DNA of 64,000 nt from Perca fluviatilis (GCF_010015445.1 NC_053134.1:10537265-10601264); one strand, 5' to 3'; counted from the stretch's first letter, positions 10,404-24,172 are shown. Notes: generated by a model not told the origin, from the letters alone. Numbers and translations are program-made.

Positions 10404-12808
10404 ATAAAATGTATTGTTGAATTGGGACACAGTTTACGTTCTCTACAGGTCGCTCTGCAATGTATATTATATTACATTTTGGAATATTCTTTTGGCTAAC
10501 GTTACCATCGCCAGCTTCAAGGTTATGATATGTTTGGACAGTAAGAGGATTCCCACTTTGTTACATCTGACATGCAACCATAATGTGTAATGTACAGTGT
10601 ATAGACAAGCTGCATTTATTAAATTATTTTGTAGATCATGCAGCAACAAGAGAGGACCGCATGGTTGTTGTGTTTTTAGCGGTTGTTGCAGTAACGTTTA
10701 GCGGAGAAAGGGTGGCTGTAAGCTGTGTACAGAGCTTTTATGACTGCGCTGTGGAGTAATGTCTGGCAATAAGAGACTAGCATCTAGCAAACATTGACAT
10801 TGTGGGACGTTGGGTTCAGAGTTCTCAACCTGCGAACCCAGTTAACTTCGAGTCTAGGGAGGAGGGGCGGGGTGGCGAGAGATTAGCCTAATTGATAACA
10901 ATAATCATTAATTGCAGCTCCAGTCTGGTACTTTTGGCAGTTAAAATTACATCACTGGCAGCAGATTATACAAGGAGTAGCTAATAAATGTTAATTCCAA
11001 AAGGGAAACTTATTTTTATAGTTCATCAAAAACAACTAGTCATTTTGAACTAATTTTTCAAGCAAAAATGTCAGACTCTCTCTTGTGGCTGCTTTTCACT
11101 TAATATCTGGATTTTAGACCAATCCTTAAACAAAACAAGGGGATTTTTCACTGTTTTCACTGTCTAAGTGAGAATACAATATACAGCTTGATAAAAGAAA
11201 TGATCATTAGTTGCAGCCCTAAAAGTGTCATACATATTAATCAAAAATGTTATCTGCTCATCACATTTTCAGGTTGCAGGTACAGGTTGTGAATATTAAT
11301 TAGGCTGTCATTAAATCTACAGTGTTTCTGCCTATATAATCTACATCTTTGTTAACAGCTAAACCTAATTAGATATGATAAGGTATTCCAATTTGAGAGA
11401 GGAGTAGATTTAATGCTGGATTTAAAAAATAAATGCTAAAAGGTTCATGCTGCTCATAAATATGTAAGTAAACCACTACAGGATGTTCCACAAATATATT
11501 GTTATCTATTATTATTATTGTAAGATTTACACCACCATCACCATCTTTTACCAAGCCTTTTAAAAACCAAATAAATAAAATAAAAAATCGAATGTGTGGA
11601 AGTAAGGATGAGCGCTTATGGCTGGGTGTCTATTAAACTACAGTGGACTGACATTTACAGTGAGCCTCTGAAAGGCTGAACTAGTATTCATCATGAGCTA
11701 TAAACCTCTGAATGAAAAGGCTCACAATCTACAGTTACAATCTGCAGCCAATAGAAGCGACCACTGGGCTGTTTTCTGAGATTGGAGGAGGACCACGGCT
11801 GCGGCACACTGGTTTGCTAAAGATTTACTGCCAATCTGCAATTTGGCGCATTCTGTTGAAAACAGCAGACCACTGCGGGTTGAGAGTGGGAGGTAATTCA
11901 AGACATTATTTCTGGAAGATTAGACCATGAGTGGAGAGTGTTGCAGTGGCTGCTGTATTTAGGCTTCCTAAAGCTCCAACGGCTCGATTTTATGTCTACT
12001 GCTGGCAGGGGGAGAGGCAAAGGACTTAAATGAGCACAAAGAGGGACAATGAGGAAAGAATAATGAAGGACGCCAGGAACACATGGAGAAGCACTGCAGA
12101 TTTCTCTGCACTGTTGAAACAAAGTGACAGATAGTGAATGGAAAGATGATGGTTTGTTAACAGACACAAATTTCTTAGATTTCTGCAGTAAAGTGTAAGA
12201 CAGGAGGAGTACATGCTTTGTTTCACCGTCTGTGTCAGACTGTGGGGGACGGCCAAAGTTCCAGATGGTGTGTACTGCCCACGGCTACCAGCTAAATGAG
12301 ACGACTATGTAAAAACTGCTCATGTAACAATCACAATATTACCTGGCATTCATTCAATAGGGACGGCTTCAACCAGAGTACTAATGAAACCATGGAAAAA
12401 CCCAGGTCTGTGATCACATGTAGATTCAGATCCTCAGCGTTTATCCTGCGTACACACTCAAATCCACATTTATATGTCTCTAATACACAAACAAGGCCAA
12501 GGAATAGGAGGAGGATCTGCACCACCTAAGAAACTATTTTACAAAAGACAGTAAGCTGCATTTGGAACATGACTGGCAGGACACCTGGCAGATGTGTTGC
12601 AACAGCACTGAAATTATCATAACGTACTGAAATTGTCCTACATGGAACTGACTTGCTGGAAAGTGGGAATAGAGGAATGAACTGTCTCTGCAAAAGACGG
12701 TTAACATAAATTGAGTAAACACACACTCATACAAACACCTTGCTGGGCTTGGCTCACGAGGTGCCACCTGATGAAGCTGGACACAGTGAGGAGAGTTGGC
12801 CAAATAAT

Positions 12809-12812
<4 letters not shown>
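10404..12812. other. No gene; MITE ends only
   Basis: No coding exon recognised. Two termini of hAT-type MITEs, both in the same orientation, are visible: ATAATCATTAATTGCAGCTC near 10900-10920 and TGATCATTAGTTGCAGCCCT ending near 11220. The second is preceded by about 190 bases of related body. Confidence 0.5.

Positions 12813-12849
<37 letters not shown>
12813..12849 (+). repeat. (CT)n microsatellite
   Basis: About 18 uninterrupted CT units. Confidence 0.95.
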
Positions 12850-12851
<2 letters not shown>

Positions 12852-14404
12852 ACACCAGAGCAGACACATTCACAGTGGACTCTGGCAGACTTATCTCTGT
12901 AGGGTACAAAGAAACAAATAATCCTGCACACTGTCCTCCAAAAGTAACATTCATAAACACACCCGCGAAGTGTTGCAGCCTCTGTTTTTATGGGTAGTGA
13001 AGGAGAGGCTGGATCAGTCTAGAGAACACATTTCAATCACTATGCTGGGCGTTAGAGACACTATAAAATATTATTGTTAAGTTGCATTGCTTGATGACGT
13101 ACCTACTAACGGCCAAACATATCACAAAAACACATTTATTTCTAACCAGTCAATTAGGAGCGGACTATGTACTTTCCAAAATAGGTACATACAGGTTGAG
13201 CTGGCTCAACACATGCTATTGTTTTGGTATCAAAAGTCTCATAGAAAGAATTTCAAGAGGATGTTATTTATACAGTCTATTATTTATATACATCATAATT
13301 CAGTGCCAAATCAGCAGAAGTTAAGCATGTAGGTTGAGTGCTACAGCAAAATTAGATTTGACAGCGCAGCAAAAGGCTCAGAGGATGTATTTTACATAAC
13401 AACAATTTGCTACATTTTGAGCTGATTTCAGAGCGGAAACGTTTCTTGTAAGGTTGGTAATGTTAAACATGTGGGAGAGATGCACATTGATCTACCCTGG
13501 AGAACACAAAAACTACAACTGGCATGACTGTGATAAGAGCTGACAGGCTCTCGCTAACATCCTGGCCAGCATATCTGAGCTGAGTTTGACGTCTGCTCCC
13601 AAAACACCTTAATCTGAGACGACACTGCGGGCTCATTGCAAGCCATCTCCCGGCAGTCAAACCAACATGACAGCGGCGAAGCTAAGCAGTCAAATAAAGC
13701 TGCTTATGCCACCTTTCCAGCACACAAGAATCAGCATAGCAGAAATCACAAGCTCATCTTTTTTTACGCAATGAAAAATTAAGAAAAACATGAGACGAGG
13801 TGTTAATACCAAGGGAAGAAGAGTGGAAGATCAAGCTGCACTAAGAAAGATCAAAGAAGAAGAAACCACTCATCTTTTTACCTTAAATCACAAAATGGAT
13901 TTACAATAGAGAAGAGCATCCTCCTACTACTACTATCCATTTTGTTGGTTTACCGCAAAAGCCTAAAACAGATACAGATAGGGCTGCGGATGAGCTTTGG
14001 CTTCTGTTATTTTGCCTATGCAACATGTTACTGTATTGTCCCTGGTATATGAACAAACAACTTTGCTCCCTCTGAATAAATAAAATTCTTAAAATCACAT
14101 ATAGAAACGTTAAATCGTTAAGTAAAATACAAACTGCCTGTCACCCCCTTGCTATAGAGCATTATAAACCATCCAGGTTGGTAAACATTAGAGTAATGTG
14201 CTGTGAGACTACTAAGGAACCTTGACAGGGTTTTTGATAAATATAATTCACTAACAATTATCCCAGGCAGACACTGTATCAGAATAACATTTCAGACCAT
14301 GTTTCATTGTCAACACTGTTACTGTACAAATAATTTCCCATATACAGTATGGGTCCTTATGGTAATAGTTTTGATGCTTGTGTACTTTCTTGCAGAGAGT
14401 TAGA

Positions 14405-14800
14405 TAGCATATCAGCATGTTAAGTATGGAGCTTAAGCCTGGAGGTGGTTAGCTTAGCTTAGCCTAAAGACTAAAAGCAGGGGAAACAGCTAGCCTGGAT
14501 CTCTCTAAATTTCAAAAATACACAAAAAAACACCTGTAACACTTTGTTTATTCTGTACACAAACAGTTTTAAAAAATAGTTTTACAAGTCTTCTTTATCA
14601 GTTCTGGGTGGACAGGTAATCAAGAAATAGTTAAAATAAATGACTCCCGCTAAAGAAAAAATTTCTGTTTCGGGTTAAGTTTAAACAAACAAAACTATCA
14701 GTAGAGAGTGGTATTGATCATTTCATCTAACATGCACATAAGTTTGTCTCCCAAAAATGTTGAATTGGTCCTTTAAGACCAATTCAAATCAAGCAGGGTT
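14405..14800 (-). repeat. GCTAAGCTAAG-class interspersed repeat
   Basis: Reverse copy of a fish repeat whose hallmark is a TTTCCCCTGCTTTTAGTC-type segment beside GCTAAGCTAAGCTAACC; here it reads GGTTAGCTTAGCTTAGCC and GACTAAAAGCAGGGGAAACA. A flank reading GTTGAATTGGTCCTTTAA near 14759-14776 resembles the family end. The same family recurs near 29720 and 49632. Confidence 0.55.
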
Positions 14801-16825
14801 TCATAAGTTCTTGACATCCAATCATTAAAAAGACCCCCTGCCTTATTTTCTGCTAAAGTGCAATGGAGTGTTTGCTTAATTATAGGTAAACTAAAAGTAA
14901 TCAGTCACTGATTCCACCACTAAGAAGTACAATCTCAAGCTTAGACAGGCCACACAGTAAGCTGTCCACAGCAGTGTCTACTGTATATTCAAACGCATTG
15001 ACACATCAAGGCGCTCTATTTAATGAGCATCCTTCTTGGGCACTCTTGCTTGAATAGGCAGAGAGGAGCTCCTCAGAACAGAACCATTAAATCAAATTAA
15101 GCCATCCGTCATCATGAATGGTCATATCTCATAATGACAAGAGTAAGGAACCATCACTGACTTTGATCCCCTTGCAATCGTCCAAGTCTAAACCAGCAAG
15201 TCTAGTTGCTGTGTGCATGTTGCTGTTTTTAGCAGTGCCACAAATGAGTGAACGCATGTTTTTAAAATAAGCACATGAAACATAAGCAGATAAACTGCAC
15301 AAACACAGAAGCTTCCTGAGACTAACAGACTACAAGCCCACACAGCTCACCAGCTTGCTCCAGTCACTCAGCTCCAAGTCTGTCTGCCTTCACTTCAGTT
15401 CAGCAGCAGCACTAATTGTTTAAGACACCCAAAGTTTAATGCTAAATGGTGCGAGGGAGCTGGTACAAGTAAATACAATGTCTTCTATAGAAAACCATGT
15501 TAAAATGACTCAGTTAGTTGCTTAGTCAAACTCAAAAGTAGCCGAGACAACCTTAAGGTCCAGCAGGCAGCTTTTATAATATAAATATAAAGAGTTATTA
15601 TCTGATGGTTCTCATTCCCTGCTAGTCTAATTCATTTCTGATTAATGGTTTTTATTTCCTTTACTTTGTTCAGATTTCTTTTGTTGTCCAATTTGATGAG
15701 AGTACTGAAGGGCTTTGTATCAAATCACAATACTTTCATCTACCAAATAAAAAGTACTTAAACGGCTCCAGTACCAAAACCTGAAATATCTGGTCAGATT
15801 CATAACCTTATTTACATATTCTTTGATCAGTCAATTTCTAATTCAAATCTAATCCTAATTTATATTTAGGGAAAGACCTTCTCCAGTTGCTTGTGTTTAG
15901 ACCACGGCTGCAATATAATTCAAGTTTATATAAAACTAGGACTGCACGATTGATCTAATCGCAATCGCGATGTCACTCACAGACGGGACGCACAGGGGAG
16001 ACATTCCCTCCAGGGCCGATGCTCTTAACACCATCCACTTTACCGGCAGTATTAACAGATGAAGCGTGTGTCTTGAGAAGCTTGTTGTTGTTTTTTTGTT
16101 CACTGTGTTAGCTCACTTTACATTGTCTTTGCTATCTCTTTTTCCTCTTGCCATTCCCTCACACACCTGCACTCATACGCTAAGTTACTCTCACTCCAAC
16201 ACCACTGACACCACTCACTCAACAAACCTGCCATCTTCGCTCTCAATAACGCTGCCCCATGGATGTATTAAGCATTACCCTCGTAACAACGTCAACGTCC
16301 ACAAAAGACATGCCCAATCAGTCTGTGTAGGCAGTAGCGCGTGTCGTGTATGGTCACGGGATTATCAGAAGTGTAGAGGGGTTCAGAGCATGCAGACTTT
16401 AAGAAGAGCTTGTACAAAGTATATTTTGTAACTTAATCACTAGTTATTATATTACACCCATCTTAAATGTCATTGTTTATGAGGGCTTATAAAATGTATT
16501 ATTTTAATGAGAATTTGTATAAAATGTTCTTATTTATTGATCCATGTATTTCATTTGTACTGTTTTCAGATTCTTTTGTCATTTAAATTTGTAAAATGAA
16601 GATATATAAAAAAAAAAAGTATTGCAAATGTTTTGTTTATGCATTTCTTCTTGCTCGTTTAACTTTGTGTGTTCAATTTGGGAAATACACATTTCAAAAT
16701 TAGTATTTTGTGCATTTTCTTGACACTCGGCTCACGAGACGATACAAGATATTGGGTTCACAGGAACAAGACGAGATTTTAAGACTAAAAATATTTCAAT
16801 GCCAAATATGACTGGAAAATAGGGC

Positions 16826-17010
16826 TAGGCGATATGGAGAAAATCAAATATCACAATATTTTTGACCAAATACCTTGATATCGATACCGCAACGATATTG
16901 TAGTGTGGACTATTTGTGCTTTCACAAAATATTTACACAATGAGATTTTTGATAAATAATCATCAGTAATGTGGATATAATGACTAAGTGGGTAAAGGCA
17001 AATAATAGAA
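16826..17010 (+). repeat. hAT-type MITE fragment (GGGCTAGGCGATATGG)
   Basis: Begins TAGGGCTAGGCGATATGGAG, continues with TATCGATACCGCAACGATAT and TGCTTTCACAAAATATTTAC. This is a recognisable fish interspersed repeat with a TAGGGCTGGGCGATAT-type terminus. The opposite end is not seen. Confidence 0.55.
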
Positions 17011-18867
17011 CTAACCTCTTCAAACCCAGTAACTGCAGAGTGAGCTTCTAACTTCTAACTGAAGCTGTTTGACCTAACTAAACTACTTTAGTTTCCTCCA
17101 ACAAAAAATAAAAACAGTAAAATAACAAATGATTAATGACCAAGTTTGTTTAGTCTTAAAGTTTCTTTGAATTCATTTTAAAACTTTAAAGTGTTGAGAA
17201 CGGAATTATAACATATAACGGAAAGACACGAATACGTGTACATGATCATCAAATTGGGCTTTAGGGAATTATGTTGAATATTTTGCACATTTCTTTGACA
17301 TTTTATAAATAGATATTAATTGAGAGAACTGGCAGATGAATCGATTATGAAAATCATTAACTACATTTTTAAAATAGCATTGTTGTTACCTAATGTTTGG
17401 TTGGAGAGGGGCTGTATAATTATATAAACTATGTTCTGAAGTTTACAAGCAATATTACTTTCATATGTAGCTCCATTTGTTACATAGGGAACCGTTCTTT
17501 AAAAACCTGAGGTATGTGGATATATTTGGCTAAACATGCGCTCAGGGGTCAGTTGCATTTTTGAGACTTACAACATATGATTTTTTTTTAGTGCATAAAT
17601 AACATTTAGAATGACAGCTCATATTTGTTGTGTGTTTCAAATGCCTTAATGTGACTTGTCACTTGCAGATCCTTTTATATTCTTCAGATAATAAGTGCAG
17701 CCTTTGGAGATTTAAAGATCATCTGCTTTTAGATGTACAGTGTTTTCATCTATCCCACGGAAGCTCTTTGTGTAATAAATAAATAATTAACTCTAACCAT
17801 AACACCAGATACTGACTGGTTTTTGGACCGCCCCCCCCTCCCAATACAGTAAAACTACACATTTTAGAGTGCCTTTTTATTGTGGCCAGCCTAAGGCAAG
17901 CCTGTGCAATAATCGTGCTGTCTAATCAGCATCTTGATATGCCACGCCTGTGAGGTGGATGGATTATCTCGGCAAATGAGAAGTGCTCACTAACACAGAT
18001 TTAGACAGATTTGTAGACAATATTTGAGAGAAATATGCCTTTTGTGTACATAGAAAATGCAAAAAGTGTTGCATTTATAATTTTGTTCAGTGTATACAAT
18101 GGAGATGTTAAAGAGCTCAGAAGTGCAATTTTGTTTAGCTTTTCCTAAGAAGACACGTGCTGTAAACATTAAGAGTTGAATCTTAGGACCTTATAATCTG
18201 ATCAGTACACAATATGCATATCCCAGCCATAACGCTGGTAAGATAAAACCCACCGTCACTCTACTCAGCCTTAAGAGGCTTTTAAAACTGCTGCTGAACT
18301 TTAGGTGGCCTTCACTTTCCCTCCCATCACAAATCTTGTTCACGGGTACAAAACCAGATTAAAGCATGAAGCTCTGTCTGGAGCAGTTTGTGTGTGCGTG
18401 TGCATGTATTTGGGTTTTATCTGTTGGGAGCAGCACCTTGCCTCATCCTAAAAACTGCTAAGGTTTGGATGATTCCAGCCTAATAACTGTTGAACTAATT
18501 CTGCGCTGCAATACATGGATGAGTGACAGAGACTGTGTGATTGAAGAGGCAGCAGCGATACAATGGGGACAAATGAGTTGTCAAGCAAGACAGTTTGATT
18601 GTCTGCCTCAAAGGCATGTTGTATAATGTGTGATTGCAGGGTGGCCAAGTTGTTTTGTAAGCAGAAGCGTTCCCTGCAAACAGGGCAGCATATGCATCAA
18701 CAGGCTTGTTAGAGTGCCCAAGATCATAACACTTCATCCAACACTAACACAAGCAAACTATAGCCTTTAATGGGACTAACACACAATTAAATTAACAAAA
18801 TAAAATAATTTTTTTTCAGCTAAAATTCTGAAAAATACTATAATATGCATGGTCTCTGCCCAGGTGC

Positions 18868-19062
18868 ACTACAGTGGGGCTGCAAATACTGATTATTTTC
18901 ATTATCGATTACTCTTAACAGGAAATGGCCTTCACAATTCCCTAAAGCCCAAAGTGACATCTTCTAATTGCTTGTTCCGTCCAACCAGCAGTTTACTATC
19001 AAACAAGACAAAAAAGCACCAAGTAAATTCTCACAATTTAAAAGCCTTCATTACCCTATCTC
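18868..19062 (+). repeat. hAT-type MITE fragment (GGGGCTGCAA)
   Basis: Starts GGGGCTGCAAATACTGATTA, then TTTTCATTATCGATTACTC and CACAATTCCCTAAAGCCCAA. This is a decayed copy of the abundant TAGGGCTGCAACTAACGATT class. No second terminus. Confidence 0.55.
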
Positions 19063-19300
19063 GCATTCTAGTTTACATAGCAATAACTAGAGTCTTAGTT
19101 TTGTTTTACATTTCTCCACCCATCTGGACAAATGGGTGAGGGAAGGTGAAGCAGTTTAGGAGGAATGGGAAGTAGCCCAACGTAAAACGACTTCTGGCTC
19201 TCAGCCCTCTGGCTCCACGAGGGAGAGCAATAAAGGTGGTGCGCAGCTGAGCCAACAGCTGACAGGAACAGGAACCAATGTTTGGCCAAGGTCAGGAGAG

Positions 19301-19305
<5 letters not shown>

Positions 19306-19376
<71 letters not shown>
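19306..19376 (+). repeat. (CA)n microsatellite
   Basis: About 35 uninterrupted CA units. Confidence 0.97.
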
Positions 19377-19378
<2 letters not shown>

Positions 19379-20968
19379 GGAGTCACTGTCATGTCATGTT
19401 AATCTTTGGGCTGTAAGAGCAAAACAGGGTCAAAAGACACAGGGGAATGACAATGTGGCACACAATACTCAAAGGGTGTCAGGGAGCAGACGGACTGTGT
19501 GTGTGTGTGTTGTGTGTGAGGGCTGGCAACTGAGAGAGCCCTGTAATCAGTGTGTAGCTGCTATTGTTGGCAGGCGTCCCCAGACAGGTAGAGATCACAC
19601 TCACACATAAACATACACACACATTGTAGATAAGGCCTTTCACGGTGTGCCTGGTTCATTCAGTTTCCTCTCTAACCAAAATTGGCAACTCCTCCTCTAA
19701 TGTGTTCCTTATTCCTCCAATGAATGAAAAATTATGTTATCTACATTCTTTTATACACAAGTTAGTGTGGAAAAGATAAGTTGTAGAGTCGAACTTATAA
19801 ATCTGCTGGGCAGATATATTGGCTGATAATTAGCTTATCGCAGATATATCTGCATAGGCCGATATGTTAAAAAAAACATTGCAGTACAGATAGGCCAAAG
19901 ATCGGTACTAAGCAGGAATTTAGAGTGTTGCCAATACAATAGATAGTAGTTGTATTTAATAGTTTTCCCACCAGACAGCACTGATCACTTTTTGTAAATG
20001 TCCTACTTGTATAGAACAATTATTTCATAACCAAATTTTAGGAATTTAAGAAAAGATTTTGTGTTCATTTCCAAAATTGAATAATAGCCCATTTCTTATC
20101 AGATCTGCAATAATTATTTGATTAATATATTAGCCTAGGTGATCAACAGAAAAATAATCGGCCACTATTTTGCTAATCAATTGGCAGACTCATCGATAAT
20201 GACAATAATCTTCAGTTAAAGGTTATTGTGAGAAGATTAATCTGGCTATGATAGTTGGTTAATTAATTAATTACCCAACTAGTGAAAATGCATATTTTAA
20301 AGACGTATGTGCTCAGTAGGAACAAATAGTGTGTTTTGGTCTTTTCATGGGAATTCTTGACAATAAGTAAATACAGAGTAATAATTTATTGAAAAAAATA
20401 ACTAACACAATCAATTTCTAAAATAATAATTACACCACAAACACTGACTTAAATCGCTACCACACACAGGGTTACACATTACTCATACCCACCAAGTACA
20501 AACTGACAACTCACACCTCTCTCCTGACGACGTATATGTGCGATTGTATTTAAGCTTACAGCCATAACTTTTTCAAAGTGTGCATGTGTGTCTGTTTTTT
20601 TGGCTGGCTACCGCAAACATCTGCATGCACAGTTGCACGTCGCAGAGCCACAAGAATGAAAAATAACAAGCAGTGAAAAATTAATGAGGAAAGAGGGCGA
20701 GCAGAGAAAATGAAAACAAAATGAAAGTTAGACAGCAGACGGAAAGCCGGAGGGGAGCTTAGTTCTTTTAAAACACAAGCTTTTTAAATCTCCTGGGAGT
20801 CCACATGCGACTGCAGACCTCTCACTGGGAAACTGGAAAGGTTAAAATACCTGCCCTAACATTAACCTACTCATCTAAACTGATATTGCTGTTAAATTGG
20901 GTTAATTAGGAGTAAAACACTTTTTGGAGATTGTAAACATTTTGCTGCCACTTAAGAGTGCAGCAGCA

Positions 20969-20970
<2 letters not shown>
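19377..20970. other. No gene recognised
   Basis: Contains only decayed repeat pieces, for example GGCAGATATATTGGCTGATA near 19808 and TCATCGATAATGACAATAAT near 20190, both of the hAT-MITE type. No exon is visible. Confidence 0.5.

Positions 20971-21051
<81 letters not shown>
20971..21051 (+). repeat. (AT)n then (AC)n microsatellite
   Basis: About 34 AT units followed by about six AC units, ending immediately before the Tc1-like element. The mirror order (GT then AT) follows the element at 22606-22668. Confidence 0.95.
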
Positions 21052-21054
21052 GTA

Positions 21055-22602
21055 CAGGTCAAACGTTTGGACACTCCTCATTCAATGCGTTTCCTTTATT
21101 TTCATGAATATTTACATTGTAGATTCTCACTGAAGGCATCAAAACTATGAATGAACACATGTGGAATTATGTGCTTAACAAAAAAGTGTGAAATAACTGA
21201 AAACATGTCTAATATTTTAGATTCTTCAAAGTAGCCACCCTTTGCTCTGATTATTGCTTTGCACACTCTTGGCATTCTCTTGATGAGCTTCAAGAGGTAG
21301 TCACCTTAAATGGCTTTCCAACAGTCTTGAAGGAGTTCCCAGAGACGCTTAGCACTTGTTGGCCCTTTTGCCTTCACTCTGCGGTCCAGCTCACCCCAAA
21401 CCATCTTCATTGGGTTCAGGTCCGGTGACTGTGGAGGCCAGGTCATCTGGCGCAGCACTCCATCACTCTCCTTCTTGGTCAAATAGCCCTTACACAGCCT
21501 GGAGGTGTGTTTGGGGTCATTGTCCTGTTGAAAAATAAATGATGGTCCAACTAAACGCAAACCAGATGGGATGGCATGTTGCTGCAGGATGCTGTGGTAG
21601 CCATGCTGGTTCAGTATTCCTTTCAATTTTTAATAAAACAGCAACAGTGTCACCAGCAAAGCACCCCCACACCATCACACCTCCTCCTCCATGCTTCACG
21701 GTGGGAACCAGGCATGTAGAATCCATCCGTTCGCCTTTTCTGCATTGCACAAAGACACGGCGGTTGGAACCAAAGATCTCAAATTTGGACTCATCAGACC
21801 AAAGCACAGATTTCCACTGGTCTAATGTCCATTCCTTGTGTTGCTTGGCCCAAACAAATCTCTTCTGCTTGTTGCCTCTCCTTAGCAGTGGTTTCCTAGC
21901 AGCTACTTGACCATGAAGGCCTGGTTTGCGCAGTCTCCTCTTAACAGTTGTTCTAGAGATGTGTCTGCTGCTAGAACTCTGTGTGGCATTCATCTGGTCT
22001 CTAATCTGAGCTGCTGTTAACTTGGGATTTCTGAGGCTGGTGACTCGGATGAACTTATCCTCAGCAGCAGAGGTGACTCTTGGTCTTCCTTTCCTGGGGC
22101 GGTCCACATGTGAGCCAGTTTCGTTGTAGCGCTTGATGGTTTTTGCGACTGCACTTGGGGACACATTCAATGTTTTCACAATTTTCTGGACTGACTGACC
22201 GTCATTTGTTAAAGTAATGATGGCCACTCGTTTCTCTTTACTTAGCTGATTGGTTCTTGCCATAATATGAATTCTAACAGTTGTCCAATAGGGCTGTCGG
22301 CTGTGTATCAACCTGACATAGGCATCCTGTGAAGTGAAAACCATTTCAGGTGACTACCTCATGAAGCTCATTGAGAGAACACCAAGAGTTTGCAGCGCTA
22401 TCAAAAAAGCCAAGGGTGGCTACTTTGAAGAATCTAAAATATAAGACATGTTTTCAGTTATTTCACACTTTTTTGTTAAGTACATAATTCCATATGTGTT
22501 CATTCATAGTTTTGATGCCTTCAGTGAGAATCTACAATGTAAATAGTCATGAAAATAAAGAAAACGCATTGAATGAGAAGGTGTGTCCAAACTTTTGGCC
22601 TG
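21055..22602 (-). mobile_element. Tc1-like DNA transposon, copy 1 (DD38E type)
   Basis: Bounded by TA dinucleotides (21053-21054 and 22603-22604). Left end CAGGTCAAACGTTTGGACAC, right end the complement of CAGGCCAAAAGTTTGGACAC. The terminal inverted repeats are long, roughly 150-200 bp, and include ATTCAATGCGTTTCCTTTAT and its complement. The enclosed transposase is on the minus strand and broken. A second, longer copy of the same family lies at 32251-35671. Confidence 0.92.
21212..22263 (-). pseudogene. Tc1-like transposase, broken (copy 1)
   Basis: The start at 22263 gives MARTNQLSKEKRVAII, the usual Tc1 N-terminus. The paired helix-turn-helix DNA-binding region follows (NVSPSAVAKTIKRYNE), then a basic GRPR-type linker (RKGRPRV), then the DDE domain with WSDESKFEIFG (first Asp) and QQDNDPKHTSR (second Asp). 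Breaks: a frameshift near 21626 just after the GCFAGDTV motif, a TAA stop near 21308 after DCWKAI, and loss of the normal stop after EESKI. The position that should hold the catalytic Glu (after SPDLNP) reads MK instead of IE. From the second Asp to that position there are 38 residues, more than the 34 of classical Tc1. The copy cannot encode an active enzyme. Confidence 0.9.
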
Positions 22603-22605
22603 TAC

Positions 22606-22668
<63 letters not shown>
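22606..22668 (+). repeat. (GT)n then (AT)n microsatellite
   Basis: About nine GT units followed by about 22 TA units. Mirror image of the array on the other side of the Tc1-like element. Confidence 0.95.
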
Positions 22669-22671
<3 letters not shown>

Positions 22672-22672
<1 letters not shown>

Positions 22673-22755
22673 ATTATTTTTAAGATTATTTTTTGGGGCT
22701 TTTCCCTTTATTTGATAGTGACAGTGGATAGACAGGAAAGGGGGAGAGGCTACAT
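22672..22755 (-). repeat. SINE tail fragment, reverse orientation
   Basis: TTTATTTGATAGTGACAGTG followed by GACAGGAAAGGGGGAGAGGC is the complement of the 3' body of the tRNA-derived SINE family seen at 9527 and 40930. The tRNA-like head is missing. Confidence 0.6.
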
Positions 22756-24172
22756 GGGGCACACGCTCTTACTGGTTTACTTTTACTTTATTATAACTTT
22801 ATTAAGGCAGACAATATTCAGGAGTTCAAAGGACAAAGCCTCATCTCCCTTTTACTCCTGGTCATGCCACAGTGAATTAGTGCTTACAGTATGACAGGCA
22901 TCAGAGACTGCGGGAGGGAAATCCTGGCCCAGCTGCAACCGAGAGGGGAAGGTGGTGTCAGTAGTGTGTAGACACACAGACAGCCAGATAGCTGTAATTA
23001 CTTCAGCAGCAGACAAAGATTAATTAAGCAGGAGAGAGCAGAATTAATGAGGTTAGCGCACACCTCAAACTGACTTTAAAAAGTTCACACCATTCCCCTC
23101 GAGGCAGCGAGGTGAGTAAATGCACGTGTTGACGGAGGAACACACAAAGAAGAGAAAACAAGTAATGGAATTCAATATTCCCCATTTTCCATTTGGAAAA
23201 AGCCACATGAGAGACGTTGTTACACAAACATGCAGTCAGAGGAAGAAGAACGTTTTTTGGAAGCATACAAAGCCAGATGAATTTGCTGTTTCAAACCAGA
23301 TACCTGAAACTAATCCCTCCTTCAAGGGCTGAAAGTCTCAGATATGTTTAATTTACACTTGAAGGCAAAGGGATCGCAGCTGATTATCTGAACTTGGCAT
23401 AGCAGTCCGTGCAGGTTTTAACTGCAAAAAAGATGAGATCAGCAAGATGCTCATTCTTTCCTCACATAGGCCCATGGCTAACTGCATGCTAAAATCAGAC
23501 AGCTAAGCTTTCTTTGCTCTGATGCAAATGTGAGTAATCGTAGCTGGAACACGACTAAAACCTCTAAAATCATTTGTATTTCATGCAGCATTCATCCAAT
23601 TCACCACCTACAAAAGACACCGCCTAAATTTGGCAAAATATTTTCTTTCATCTTATGAAACCACTTTCAAATCCTGAAAATATCCAGCTCAGACGTCACT
23701 GAGAATACACTACCCGGTATACAGGCATGTGCAGCAGAGAAACAGGCCGCCTTTACATCACCCACTATATGATGTATAAAAATAGAAAGCACTGAAGTCT
23801 AACCGACAGCTGGCAACATTGCATTAGCGTGTCATATGGCTGCTCCAAGTCTTGCACCATGATTAGGCTCGTTCCCAAATCTGACTGGCAACCATGATGC
23901 TCTGCAGCGCCTAGAAAGTCTAAAGACCCCGAGACAAATGGTTTCAAGTTTATTGTCAGAGGTAATGTCGTCCTGTTTTGGCCAGATAACAAGGCCTCTT
24001 GTTGTGTGCTGGAGCTTGTTGTTATTCTAAATCATTTCAACAGGACAGATTTACTACAAGTATTCAGAGCTGGTCCTCAAGATGAAAAACAGGCGGGAAG
24101 ATCACAAAAGCCGATACTTTACCCAGGAAAAGATCTCAGTGCAAGGTTAGTTTGGTTTTGAGTGACCTGTGT
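22756..24172. other. No gene recognised
   Basis: No exon, RNA gene or recognisable repeat beyond low complexity. Confidence 0.45.

Larger units (their letters stand above)
12850..19305. other. No gene recognised, scattered old repeats
   Basis: Long stretch without a frame I can assign. It includes repeat pieces near 14400-14800 (TTAGCTTAGCTTAGCC type), 15938-15975 (GGACTGCACGATTGATC terminus), 16826-17010 and 18868-19062. The 121-codon plus-strand frame at 16066-16431 shows no recognisable domain. Confidence 0.45.

Noticed and set aside
16066..16431. A 121-codon plus-strand frame
   Set aside because: Begins hydrophobic like a signal peptide but then is low-complexity Ser/Thr/His with no known pattern. 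Chance frame in AT-rich sequence is more likely.
21539..21910. Plus-strand frames of 123 and 97 codons at 21539 and 32815
   Set aside because: Both are antisense shadows of the Tc1-like transposase and resemble each other only because the two elements do.
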